Shown piece by piece: positions 24,999-33,079 of a stretch of 52,758 bases of DNA; position 1 is the stretch's first letter; each line of letters begins with the position of its first letter. The position numbers and the translations under genes are program-made. The notes under the pieces are model-generated. The model was given only the letters and a program-made list of their open reading frames with translations, was not told where the DNA came from and ran no database searches. The DNA lies in NCBI RefSeq assembly GCF_024448165.1, contig NZ_JAMOLN010000048.1, positions 1 through 52,758 on the forward strand. The letters run 5' to 3'. The DNA comes from Streptomyces longispororuber (GTDB lineage Bacteria > Actinomycetota > Actinomycetes > Streptomycetales > Streptomycetaceae).

Positions 24999-25986
24999 GC
25001 AGCGGCTCCGGCACCGTCTCGGGGTCGTTGGCGCGGCGCTTGGCGATGACCGCGCACACCATCAGCTGCATCTGGTGGAAGAGCATCAGCGGCAGCACGG
25101 CGAGCGAGGCGTGGGCGCCGAACAGGACGCTCGCCATGGGGAGTCCGGAGGCCAGGGACTTCTTCGACCCGGCGAACTGGATCGCGACGCGGTCCGCGCG
25201 GCCGAACCCGAGGGCCTTGGCCCCGTACCAGGTGGCCAGCAGCATCACGGCGAGCAGCACGGCCTCGACGACCAGCAGGCCCGCGAGGCGGACGGCGCTG
25301 ACCTGGTGCCAGATGCCCTGCACCATGCCCTCGCTGAACGCCGCATAGACGACGAGCAGGATCGAGCCGCGGTCCACGTACCCGAGGATCTTCTTGTGCC
25401 GGGCGATGAAACCGCCGACCCAGCGGCGCAGCAACTGGCCCGCGACGAACGGCACGAGCAGCTGCAGCACGATCTTGACGACCGAGTCGGCGTTGAAGCC
25501 GCCGCCGCTGTTGCCGAGCAGGGCCGCCGCGAGCAGCGGGGTCAGCACGATGCCGGCGAGCGAGGAGAAGGAGCCCGCGCAGATCGCCGCCGGGACGTTG
25601 CCGCGCGCGATCGAGGTGAACGCGATCGACGACTGGATGGTGGACGGCACGAGGGTCAGGAAGAGCAGGCCCTCGTAGAGGTTCTGCGGCAGCAGCACGG
25701 GCACGAGGCCCCGGGCCGCCAGGCCGAGCAGGGGGAACAGGACGAAGGTGCAGACGAGGACCGTGACGTGGAGCCGCCAGTGGCGCACCCCGTCCATGGC
25801 CTCCCGGGTGGACAGGCGGGCGCCGTAGAGGAAGAAGAGGAAGGCGACGGCGGCGGTCGAGGCCCCGGAGGCGACGTCGGCGGCGGCTCCGCGGGCCGGC
25901 AGGAGCGCAGCGAGGCCGACTGTCCCGATCAACGCCAGGATGTACGGGTCGATCGGCATCCAGGACGGCCAGCTCAGGCGTTTCAT
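24934..25986 (-). CDS. Bile acid:sodium symporter-family (SBF-like) transporter
   Basis: The product is 350 aa from the ATG at 25986 with AAGGAACC upstream. It has about ten transmembrane segments. AAVAFLFFLYGARLS, the TLVPSTIQSSIAFTSIARGN crossover and FAGSKKSLASGLPMASVLF match the SBF-like (PF13593) group, whose members move organic anions with sodium or protons. It diverges from a LysR regulator 180 bases away, which probably controls it. The 3' end overlaps the propeller-protein gene by 65 bases, so there is no room for a terminator between them. Confidence 0.9.
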   Translation of the reverse strand: MKRLSWPSWMPIDPYILALIGTVGLAALLPARGAAADVASGASTAAVAFLFFLYGARLSTREAMDGVRHWRLHVTVLVCTFVLFPLLGLAARGLVPVLLPQNLYEGLLFLTLVPSTIQSSIAFTSIARGNVPAAICAGSFSSLAGIVLTPLLAAALLGNSGGGFNADSVVKIVLQLLVPFVAGQLLRRWVGGFIARHKKILGYVDRGSILLVVYAAFSEGMVQGIWHQVSAVRLAGLLVVEAVLLAVMLLATWYGAKALGFGRADRVAIQFAGSKKSLASGLPMASVLFGAHASLAVLPLMLFHQMQLMVCAVIAKRRANDPETVPEPLLTPAAPVEGTRTAAGTATRSG

Positions 25987-26089
25987 TGGTTCCTTGTTCT
26001 GTGGCGTGCTGTGACGTGCTGTGCGTGCGGTGCGTTCTTCGGTGCTGTCAGTGCTGTCGTTCAGGTCGTGCCCTCTCCATCGTCCTCCT

Positions 26090-26102
26090 GATCACCGTGA
26101 TC
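26090..26102. promoter_or_regulatory. Candidate LysR box in the transporter/LysR divergent region
   Basis: GATCAC-C-GTGATC is a perfect 13-bp dyad about 65 bases upstream of the LysR start and 104 bases from the divergent transporter start. That distance suits an activator or autoregulatory site of LysR type. A related GTGATCGTG occurs at about 26128. Confidence 0.45.
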
Positions 26103-26166
26103 GGGAATCCGGCATACCGTTCTGACTGTGATCGTGTTCCGTGATGAGCGGGGGTAGGGTCGGACC

Positions 26167-27021
26167 ATGTACGACCCCGGGCAGTTGAGGACGTTCCTCG
26201 CCGTGGCGCAGACGCTGAGCTTCACGCAGGCCGCGCGGCGGCTCGGCCTGCGGCAGTCGACGGTGAGCCAGCACGTGCGGCGCCTGGAGGAGGCGACCGG
26301 GCGCACGCTGTTCACCCGGGACACCCACTCCGTGGAACTGACGGAGGACGGGGAGGCGATGCTCGGGTTCGCGCGCCGGATGCTGGCGGTGCACGAGCAG
26401 GCGACCGCGTTCTTCACGGGGACGCGGCTGCGGGGGCGGCTGCGGTTCGGGGCCTCGGAGGACTTCGTCCTGACCCGGCTGCCGGAGATCCTGGAGTCGT
26501 TCCGGGTCGAACACCCCGAAGTGGACCTCGAACTGACCGTCGAGCTCTCGGGGACGCTGCACGAGCAGCTGGACGCGGGCAAGCTCGACCTGGTGCTGGC
26601 CAAGCGGCGTCCCGAGGACCCGCGCGGTGAGTCGGTGTGGCACGACCGGCTGGTGTGGATCGGCTCGGAGCGGCTGCGGATCGATCCGGAGCGGCCGGTG
26701 CCGCTGATCGTCTATCCCCCGCCGGGGATCTCGCGGGCGCTGGCGCTCGAGGCGCTCGAACGGCACGGGCGTGCGTGGCGCATCGCCTGTACGAGCGGGT
26801 CGCTGAACGGGCTGATCGCGGCGGCCCGGGCGGGTCTGGGCGTGATGGCCCACTCGCGGGGACTGCTGCCGCCCGGTCTGGTCCGGGTGCCCGAGCGGGC
26901 GGGGCTGCCGGAGCTGGGCGAGGTCGACTTCGTGCTGCGCGGGGCCACGGGACGGGCGGAGGGCGGGCCGGCGCGGGCCCTCGCCCAGTCGATCCTGGCG
27001 GGCGGCGACCGGCTGCGCTGA
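26167..27021 (+). CDS. LysR-family transcriptional regulator
   Basis: The product is 284 aa from the ATG at 26167 with a GGGGGTAGGG leader. Residues 1-60 form the LysR winged helix (LRTFLAVAQTLSFTQAARRLGLRQSTVSQHVRRLEEATGRTLFTRDTHSVELTEDGEAML), followed by a PBP-like effector domain (RLRFGASEDFVLTRLPEILESFRVEHPEVDLEL). It most likely regulates the divergent SBF-like transporter in response to its substrate. It ends nine bases before the convergent Lrp gene. Confidence 0.92.
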   Translation: MYDPGQLRTFLAVAQTLSFTQAARRLGLRQSTVSQHVRRLEEATGRTLFTRDTHSVELTEDGEAMLGFARRMLAVHEQATAFFTGTRLRGRLRFGASEDFVLTRLPEILESFRVEHPEVDLELTVELSGTLHEQLDAGKLDLVLAKRRPEDPRGESVWHDRLVWIGSERLRIDPERPVPLIVYPPPGISRALALEALERHGRAWRIACTSGSLNGLIAAARAGLGVMAHSRGLLPPGLVRVPERAGLPELGEVDFVLRGATGRAEGGPARALAQSILAGGDRLR

Positions 27022-27030
27022 GTCCCGCCC

Positions 27031-28002
27031 TCAGCGGGTCGGCGGCCGGTACGTCAGCTGCTTCACCCGGCGCATGAAGGGCGCCGTCTCCACGTGCTCG
27101 ACGCCCTCCAGGTGTCCCAGCTTTCCGGAGACGTACGCGTACAGGCCCGCCGTGTCGCGGGCGATCGCCGTGACGACGATGTTCGAGGGGCCGGCGGTCG
27201 CGGCGGCGTAGGCGATCTCCTCGTGGTCGGCGAGGGCACGGCCGACCGCGTCGAGGTGGCGCGGGGACGCCGTGATCCACAGGACCGCGGCGACGCCGAA
27301 GCCGACCCGCGAGGTGTCGTACTCGATGTCGATGTAGAGCGCGCCCGAGGCGAGCAGCGCGGCCAGCCGTCGTTTGACCGCCGACTCGGAGCGGCCCGTG
27401 GCCCGCTGGAGCTCCGGGTGGGTGGCGCGGCCGTCGCGCTTGAGGACGGCGAGGAGCGGGGCGTCGTCCGCGGTGACGACCGCAGGTCCGGCCGGGCCGT
27501 ACCGCGGGCGCAGGGCGGCGATCTGGTCCGGGGTCAGCGGCCCGTACTTGCGCAGCCAGCCCTCCGGACCGCCGAAGAACCGGTGGAGCATCTGGAAGGC
27601 GCGGATCTCGACGATGTGCGGGGTGCGCGGCAGCTTGCCGAGGAGCAGGTCCTCGTGGTCGCCCGCGGTGCGCGGCACGGTCGCGCAGACCACCTCGGTG
27701 CCGCCGGACGTCAGCCCGATCCACGCGGTGTCCGGACGGCGGGCGAGCGCCGCCGCGATGGTCTCCGCGCCGTCGGGCGCGCAGCGCAGCCGCAGCATCC
27801 AGTTCTCGCGTCCGAGGAGCTGGGTGTCCTGCAGTCCGACGACCCGCAGTCCGCCCTCCGCGACGAGTCTGCGGTAGCGGCGGGCCACGGTCTGGTCGGA
27901 GACGCCGATGACCTCGGCGATCCGGCTGAAGGGCGCCCGCCCGTCGACCTCCAGGGCGTGGAGGATGCTCAGCTCCACCGCGTCGAACGGGGTGGATTCC
28001 AT
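27031..28002 (-). CDS. Lrp/AsnC-family regulator with duplicated HTH and RAM domains
   Basis: The product is 323 aa from the ATG at 28002, chosen for its AGAGGT site eight bases upstream. An in-frame ATG at 28077 would add 25 residues that look unconserved. It is about twice the usual Lrp length: HTH 1 (about residues 5-55, LEVDGRAPFSRIAEVIGVSDQTVARRYRRL), a first RAM-like domain to about 155, HTH 2 (about 175-220, LKRDGRATHPELQRATGRSESAVKRRLAAL), then a second RAM domain to the end. Two-unit Lrp proteins of this size are common in actinobacteria. It diverges from an MFS exporter 122 bases away, its probable target. Confidence 0.88.
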   Translation of the reverse strand: MESTPFDAVELSILHALEVDGRAPFSRIAEVIGVSDQTVARRYRRLVAEGGLRVVGLQDTQLLGRENWMLRLRCAPDGAETIAAALARRPDTAWIGLTSGGTEVVCATVPRTAGDHEDLLLGKLPRTPHIVEIRAFQMLHRFFGGPEGWLRKYGPLTPDQIAALRPRYGPAGPAVVTADDAPLLAVLKRDGRATHPELQRATGRSESAVKRRLAALLASGALYIDIEYDTSRVGFGVAAVLWITASPRHLDAVGRALADHEEIAYAAATAGPSNIVVTAIARDTAGLYAYVSGKLGHLEGVEHVETAPFMRRVKQLTYRPPTR

Positions 28003-28124
28003 CGCCAGGACCTCTCGTCCGTCGGATTCCGTCGATCCGTCGCCGCTGATCACGTCGATCGGCCGGGTTCGGCTCATCGTACGGAACGACAGGCCGTACC
28101 CGACGAGAGAGGCCGGTTTTCACG

Positions 28125-29609
28125 ATGCGTACATGGGGGACCCTGACCGCGGTCTGCCTGGGGACGTTCATGCTGCTGCTGGACGTGACCATCGCGGTCG
28201 TCGCGCTGCCCGACATGGCGGGGGCGCTGGACGCCTCGCTCAGCGATCTGCAGTGGGTGATGGACGGCTACGCGCTGGCGCTCGCCGCGCTGCTGCTCGG
28301 CACCGGGGCCGCCGCCGACATCCTGGGGCGGCGCCGGATACAGACGATCGGCGTGGTCGTGTTCGCGCTCGCCTCGGCGGTGTGCGGGCTGGCCACCGGG
28401 CCCACGATGCTGGTCGCGGCGCGGGTGGTGCAGGGCGTGGGCGCGGCGGCGATGTTCGCGACGACGCTGCCGATCATCGGCGCCACGTACCAGGGGCGGC
28501 AGCGGTCGGTGGCGCTCGGTGTGTTCGGGGCCGTGAGCGGCGGCGCCGCGGCGATCGGTCCGGTGCTCGGCGGGCTGCTGACCGAGGGGCCGGGCTGGCG
28601 GTGGATCTTCTGGGTCAATCTGCCGGTGAGCGTCGTGGCGGTGTGGCTGACGCTGCGGTACGTGCCGGAGTCGCGCGGCCCGAAGGGGCGGCGGATCGAC
28701 TGGGCGGGGACGGCGGCGTTCGCCCTGTTCGCCGGGTTCGCGACGTACGGAGTCATTCGCGCGGGCGAGCAGGGGTGGGGCGAGCGGGGCGCCCTGACCG
28801 CGCTCGGCGTCGCCGTGCTGGCGCTGGTCTGCTTCGTGGGCGTGGAGCGGCGGTCGGCGCATCCGATGCTGGATCTGGGGCTGCTGCGGCGGCCCGCGTT
28901 CGTGGGCGTGATGGTGGGCGCGTTCGCGTTCAACGCCGCCGCGTTCGGCGTGCTGCCGTACACCTCGCTGTGGCTGCAGACGCTGCTCGGCATGAGCCCG
29001 GTCGACGGTGGCCTGGTGTTCCTGTCCCTGTCCGGGGCGTCGATGGTGGTGGCGATCGCGGGCGGGAAGCTGCTGCACGGGGTGCCGGCCCGGATCACGG
29101 TGGGCGGCGGGCTCGTGCTCATCGGGGCCGGACTGTGCTGCCAGGCGGTGCTCGACGCGGGGTCGACGTGGTCGGCGCTGGTGCCGGGGCTGTTGCTGAC
29201 CGGTGTGGGGGTGGGGTTCGTGTCCCCCGGCATCGCGGGCGCCGCGCTCGCCACGGTGGAACCGGAGCGGGCGGGCATGGCGGGCGGTTCGCTCAACACG
29301 TTCCGCCAGCTCGGGTACGCGCTGGGCATCGCCGTCTTCGGCACCGTGCTGATCTCGCGGATGCAGGACACGCTGCCGAGCGGGGCCGCGCACGCCCTCG
29401 CGGGCGGCGGGGCGGAGGGGCTGCGCGGGCAGGTGCCGGAGCACGCGCTGCACGCGGCCTTCGCCCAGGGGCTCAACTCGGCCTCGGTGCTCGCCGGTTG
29501 TGTGGCGCTCGTCGCAGGATTCCTGGTCCTCGCCCTGGTACGGTCCCCCAAGGCTGCCGTAGTGGAACCGACCGCTCCGCCCAAAAAGGCGGTCGGGGCT
29601 CGGCAGTGA
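28125..29609 (+). CDS. DHA2-type (14-TM) MFS drug-efflux transporter
   Basis: The product is 494 aa from the ATG at 28125. Helix 1 begins TAVCLGTFMLLLDVTIAVVALPDMAGAL, the D-x-T-I-V-x-V-A-L-P motif of the EmrB/QacA branch. It has motif A-like GAAADILGRRRIQ, motif C (GAVSGGAAAIGPVLGGLL), and about 14 transmembrane segments. It should export drugs or natural products with proton exchange. It diverges from the duplicated Lrp regulator. An 8-bp stem (29568-29575 with 29589-29596) near the 3' end could help termination but overlaps coding sequence. Confidence 0.9.
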   Translation: MRTWGTLTAVCLGTFMLLLDVTIAVVALPDMAGALDASLSDLQWVMDGYALALAALLLGTGAAADILGRRRIQTIGVVVFALASAVCGLATGPTMLVAARVVQGVGAAAMFATTLPIIGATYQGRQRSVALGVFGAVSGGAAAIGPVLGGLLTEGPGWRWIFWVNLPVSVVAVWLTLRYVPESRGPKGRRIDWAGTAAFALFAGFATYGVIRAGEQGWGERGALTALGVAVLALVCFVGVERRSAHPMLDLGLLRRPAFVGVMVGAFAFNAAAFGVLPYTSLWLQTLLGMSPVDGGLVFLSLSGASMVVAIAGGKLLHGVPARITVGGGLVLIGAGLCCQAVLDAGSTWSALVPGLLLTGVGVGFVSPGIAGAALATVEPERAGMAGGSLNTFRQLGYALGIAVFGTVLISRMQDTLPSGAAHALAGGGAEGLRGQVPEHALHAAFAQGLNSASVLAGCVALVAGFLVLALVRSPKAAVVEPTAPPKKAVGARQ

Positions 29610-29681
29610 CCTCTCCGTAGGGATTCGGTGGAGACGGAAGCCGAACGGTGAAGAGCACCGGGAGATTACGGAACCGAAACT

Positions 29682-29697
29682 TACTGAACCGTCAGTA
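29682..29697. promoter_or_regulatory. Candidate operator upstream of the acyl-CoA ligase gene
   Basis: TACTGA-ACCG-TCAGTA is a perfect 6+4+6 inverted repeat in the 235-bp region before the ligase. Read on the other strand it contains CTGACGGTTCAGTA, closely matching the CTGACGGTTCATCA and TTGACGGTTCATCA copies upstream of the ABC importer (31692-31737). The dyad layout resembles TetR-family sites. Confidence 0.5.
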
Positions 29698-29844
29698 TTC
29701 TGTCCCGCCGCTTCCCTTGTGGCCGCATTTAAACGGCTGACCTGTGCATATTCCGCGCGCTCCCGGCGAGCTTCACCCCCTCCCGCCGGGGCGCGCGGTC
29801 GGGTACCGTCACCGACGCTGTGCGGAGCGCCACAAGGAGCAACT

Positions 29845-31671
29845 TTGCGCGAGTTCACCAACCCCCCTCTCGCGTCGGCGCCGCCGGTGGGCGGCCTGGC
29901 CGACGCCGTGTTCGACCATGCCCTGGAAGACCCCGCCCACATCGCCCTCGGCCGCAAGGACGAACAGGGCCGGTGGCAGGACGTCACGTCCGAGGAGTTC
30001 CGTGACCAGGTCCTCGACCTGGCCAAGGGCCTGCTCGCCCAGGGCATCCGGTTCGGCGACCGGGTCGCCATCATGTCCCGCACCCGCTACGAGTGGACGC
30101 TGTTCGACTTCGCGCTGTGGACCGTGGGCGCCCAGGTCGTCCCGATCTATCCCACGTCGTCGGCCGAGCAGGTCTTCTGGATGCTCTACGACGCCCAGGT
30201 GACGGCCGCCGTCGTGGAGCACGAGGACCACGCGATGACCATCGCCACGGTCATCGGCCGGCTGCCGCACCTGCGCCGCCTGTGGCAGCTGGACGGCGGC
30301 GCGGTCGACGAGGTCACCGCGTCCGGCACCCACATCGACGACGAGACGGTGCACCGGCACCGGCGGGCCGTCACCCCCGACTCGATCGCCACGATCATCT
30401 ACACGTCCGGCACGACCGGCCGCCCCAAGGGCTGTGTGATCTCGCACGCGAACTTCATGTTCGAGGCGGACACGATGGTGGCGCGCTGGGAGCCGGTCTT
30501 CGCCTCCAAGCGCGACAACGTCGCCTCCACCCTGCTCTTCCTGCCGCTGGCCCACGTCTTCGGGCGGATGGTGCAGGTGGCGGCGGTCCGCGGCGGCGTG
30601 AAGCTGGCCCACCAGCCGCAGCTGAACGCGGCGGCGCTGCTGCCCGACCTGCAGGCGTTCCGGCCGACGTTCATCCTCGCCGTGCCGTACATCTTCGAGA
30701 AGGTCTTCAACGCGGCCCGCCGCAAGGCCGAGAAGGACGGCAAGTCCGGACCCTTCGACAAGGCCGTGGAGTGCGCCGTGAAGTACGCGGACGCACAGGA
30801 GGCCAAGGCGTTCGGCACCGGTCCCGGCCCGTCCGCGTCGCTGCGCGTGCAGCACTCGGTCTTCGACAAGCTCGTGTACTCCAAGGTGCGCGAGGCGATG
30901 GGCGGCAAGGTCCGGCAGGCGATGTCCGGAGGCTCGGGCATGGACCGGCGGCTCGGCCTGTTCTTCGCGGGCGCGGGCGTGGCGATCTACGAGGGCTACG
31001 GGCTGACCGAGTCGACGGCCGCGGCGGCCGCCAACCCGCCGGAGCAGACCCGCTACGGCACGGTCGGCAAGGCGATCCCCGGCACCACGATCCACATCGC
31101 GGACGACGGCGAGATCTGGCTCTACGGCGGGAACATCTTCCAGGGCTACCTCAACGACCCCAAGGCCACCGACGCCTCCCTGCACGACGGCTGGCTCGCC
31201 ACCGGCGACCTGGGCTCGCTCGACGAGGACGGGTACCTGACGATCACCGGCCGCAAGAAGGAGATCCTGGTGACCTCCGGCGGCAAGAGCGTCTCGCCGC
31301 AGCAACTGGAGGAGCGGGTCCGCGACCATCCGCTGGTCGCGCAGTGCATCGTCGTCGGCAACGACCGCCCCTACATCGCGGCGCTCGTCACCCTCGACTC
31401 CGAGGCCGTCGAGCACTGGCTCGGCATGCGCGGCAAGCAGCTGATGACCCCGGCGGACCTGGTGCGCGACCCGGATCTGGAGATGGAGGTGCGGCGGGCC
31501 GTGGTGGCCGCGAACACCCTGGTCTCGCAGGCGGAGTCGATCCGTACGTTCCGGATCCTGGCCCATCAGTTCACCGAGGAGCACGGGCTGCTCACACCGT
31601 CCCTGAAGCTGAAGCGGAAGGCCATCGAGACGGTGTACTCGGCGGAGGTGGACGCGCTGTACCGGGGATGA
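29845..31671 (+). CDS. AMP-forming acyl-CoA synthetase (long-chain fatty acid-CoA ligase type)
   Basis: The product is 608 aa. The TTG at 29845 is chosen as start because AAGGAG (29834-29839) lies five bases upstream and the protein then begins REFTNPPLA, as in close actinobacterial relatives. The adenylate-forming motifs are intact: IIYTSGTTGRPKGCV, YGLTESTAAAA, DGWLATGDLGSLDEDGYLTITGRKKEILVTSGGKSVSPQQLE and the C-terminal Lys in SLKLKRKAIE. It activates a carboxylic acid to its CoA thioester via an acyl-adenylate. Similar regulatory elements upstream of it and of the ABC importer suggest it activates the imported acid. Chain length is not evident from the sequence. Confidence 0.9.
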   Translation: MREFTNPPLASAPPVGGLADAVFDHALEDPAHIALGRKDEQGRWQDVTSEEFRDQVLDLAKGLLAQGIRFGDRVAIMSRTRYEWTLFDFALWTVGAQVVPIYPTSSAEQVFWMLYDAQVTAAVVEHEDHAMTIATVIGRLPHLRRLWQLDGGAVDEVTASGTHIDDETVHRHRRAVTPDSIATIIYTSGTTGRPKGCVISHANFMFEADTMVARWEPVFASKRDNVASTLLFLPLAHVFGRMVQVAAVRGGVKLAHQPQLNAAALLPDLQAFRPTFILAVPYIFEKVFNAARRKAEKDGKSGPFDKAVECAVKYADAQEAKAFGTGPGPSASLRVQHSVFDKLVYSKVREAMGGKVRQAMSGGSGMDRRLGLFFAGAGVAIYEGYGLTESTAAAAANPPEQTRYGTVGKAIPGTTIHIADDGEIWLYGGNIFQGYLNDPKATDASLHDGWLATGDLGSLDEDGYLTITGRKKEILVTSGGKSVSPQQLEERVRDHPLVAQCIVVGNDRPYIAALVTLDSEAVEHWLGMRGKQLMTPADLVRDPDLEMEVRRAVVAANTLVSQAESIRTFRILAHQFTEEHGLLTPSLKLKRKAIETVYSAEVDALYRG

Positions 31672-31691
31672 GACCTCCCTCCATCGGTTTC

Positions 31692-31737
31692 TGACGGTTC
31701 ATCAATTACCGACGCGTCAGTTATTGACGGTTCATCA
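31692..31737. promoter_or_regulatory. Paired TGACGGTTCATCA elements upstream of the ABC importer
   Basis: Two identical 13-bp copies (31692-31704 and 31725-31737) lie 33 bp apart. Between them is a GACGCGTC palindrome within CCGACGCGTCAG. The motif recurs in the ligase leader at 29682-29697. It lies in the 111-bp gap before the binding-protein gene, so ligase and importer probably share a regulator not encoded in this window. Confidence 0.55.
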
Positions 31738-31782
31738 GGTCGGACACAGAATCACCCTCACTTCGACGGAGGGGGCCCGACC

Positions 31783-33039
31783 GTGTCGCGACCGATCCGC
31801 GCCATCACCGCCACCGTGGCGGCACTCCTGCTCGCCACCGCCTGCAACTCGACCGCGAACAGCAACTCACCTGATTCCAAGGGGAGTTCGGCACGCGGCG
31901 TGACCGCCGACTCGATCAAGGTCGGCGGCATCGTCTCCATGACGACGGCGAGCGGCTACAGCAAGAAGGACACCGATCTGGGCGCGCGGGCCCGCTTCGA
32001 CCGCGCCAACGCCGAAGGCGGGATCAACGGCCGCACGATCGACTACCTGGGCGCGGAGGACGACGGCCAGGACCCGGCGAAGAACCTGGCCGCGGCCCGC
32101 AAACTCGTCCAGCAGGACAAGGTGTTCGCGATCGCGCCGATGAGCTCGGTGACGTTCTCCGGCGCCGACTTCCTGCAGAAGCAGAAGGTGCCGACGTTCG
32201 GCTGGGGCACCCTGCCGTCGTTCTGCGGGCCGACCTACATCTACGGCTTCGGCGGCTGCATGGTCCCGATGCCCGGCGGCACGATCTCGCAGACCTGGCC
32301 GGAAGGGCTCAAGAACGTCACCGGCGGCGCCGCGGGCAGGACCGTCGCGATCCTCGCCAACGACAACGACGCGGGCACCTTCGCCATCCGCACCTACAAG
32401 CAGTCGTTCGCCTCGGCCGGCTACAAGGTGACCTACGCCAAGGCGTCCGTGCCCGCGACGTCGGTGCCCAGCGACTGGTCGGCGTACACGAAGGAGCTGC
32501 TGCGCAGCGACGGCGGCAAGGCCCCCGACGTCGTCGTCTCCGTCATGCAGACCCCGTACAACATCGGCCTGTTCACCGCCGTCAAGCGCACCGGCTTCAA
32601 GGGCGTGCTCACCGATCCGACGGACTACGACCCGGGGCTGCTCGCCAAGAGCGCGACGAAGCAGGCGCTCGACGGGATCCACGTGCTGCTGTCCTTCGCG
32701 CCGTTCGAGTCGTCGACGCCCGCGATGAAGCAGTTCAAGGCCGACATCAAGAAGGCGGCGGGCGGCAAGGACGTGCCGCTCAACATGCACATGATGACCG
32801 GCTACATGAGCGCCGACCTCTTCCTGTCCATCGCCGGGAAGGCGGGCAAGGACCTCACCGTGGCGTCGTTCCAGAAGGCGGCGGACGGCTTCTCGGACGC
32901 CGGGACGATGGTCGGCGACCGGCAGCTGCCGCGCGGCCGGAAGGAGTCGTTCGGCTGCGGGGCGCTCGTCCAGCTCAAGGACGGGGCGTACCGGGTGTCG
33001 TCGCCGTTCACGTGCTACGAGCCGATCCCCTTCAAGTGA
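31783..33039 (+). CDS. Branched-chain-amino-acid-type ABC importer binding lipoprotein
   Basis: The product is 418 aa from a GTG at 31783, with GGAGGGG about eight bases upstream. It is a lipoprotein: the signal peptide ends LLATAC with Cys21 as the lipidation site, followed by a Ser/Asn-rich linker. The Peripla_BP_6 fold is shown by IKVGGIVSMTTASGYSKKDTDLGARARFDRANAEGGINGRTIDYLGAEDDGQDPAKNLAAARKLVQQDKVFAI. This family binds amino acids, amides, urea and also aromatic or fatty acids. Adjacent to an acyl-CoA ligase, a carboxylic-acid ligand is more likely than an amino acid. The importer genes follow in the same direction. Confidence 0.9.
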   Translation: MSRPIRAITATVAALLLATACNSTANSNSPDSKGSSARGVTADSIKVGGIVSMTTASGYSKKDTDLGARARFDRANAEGGINGRTIDYLGAEDDGQDPAKNLAAARKLVQQDKVFAIAPMSSVTFSGADFLQKQKVPTFGWGTLPSFCGPTYIYGFGGCMVPMPGGTISQTWPEGLKNVTGGAAGRTVAILANDNDAGTFAIRTYKQSFASAGYKVTYAKASVPATSVPSDWSAYTKELLRSDGGKAPDVVVSVMQTPYNIGLFTAVKRTGFKGVLTDPTDYDPGLLAKSATKQALDGIHVLLSFAPFESSTPAMKQFKADIKKAAGGKDVPLNMHMMTGYMSADLFLSIAGKAGKDLTVASFQKAADGFSDAGTMVGDRQLPRGRKESFGCGALVQLKDGAYRVSSPFTCYEPIPFK

Positions 33040-33079
33040 CCCGAGTCTCTCAAGTGGAGCCGCCTGAAGGGGAGTTCCG

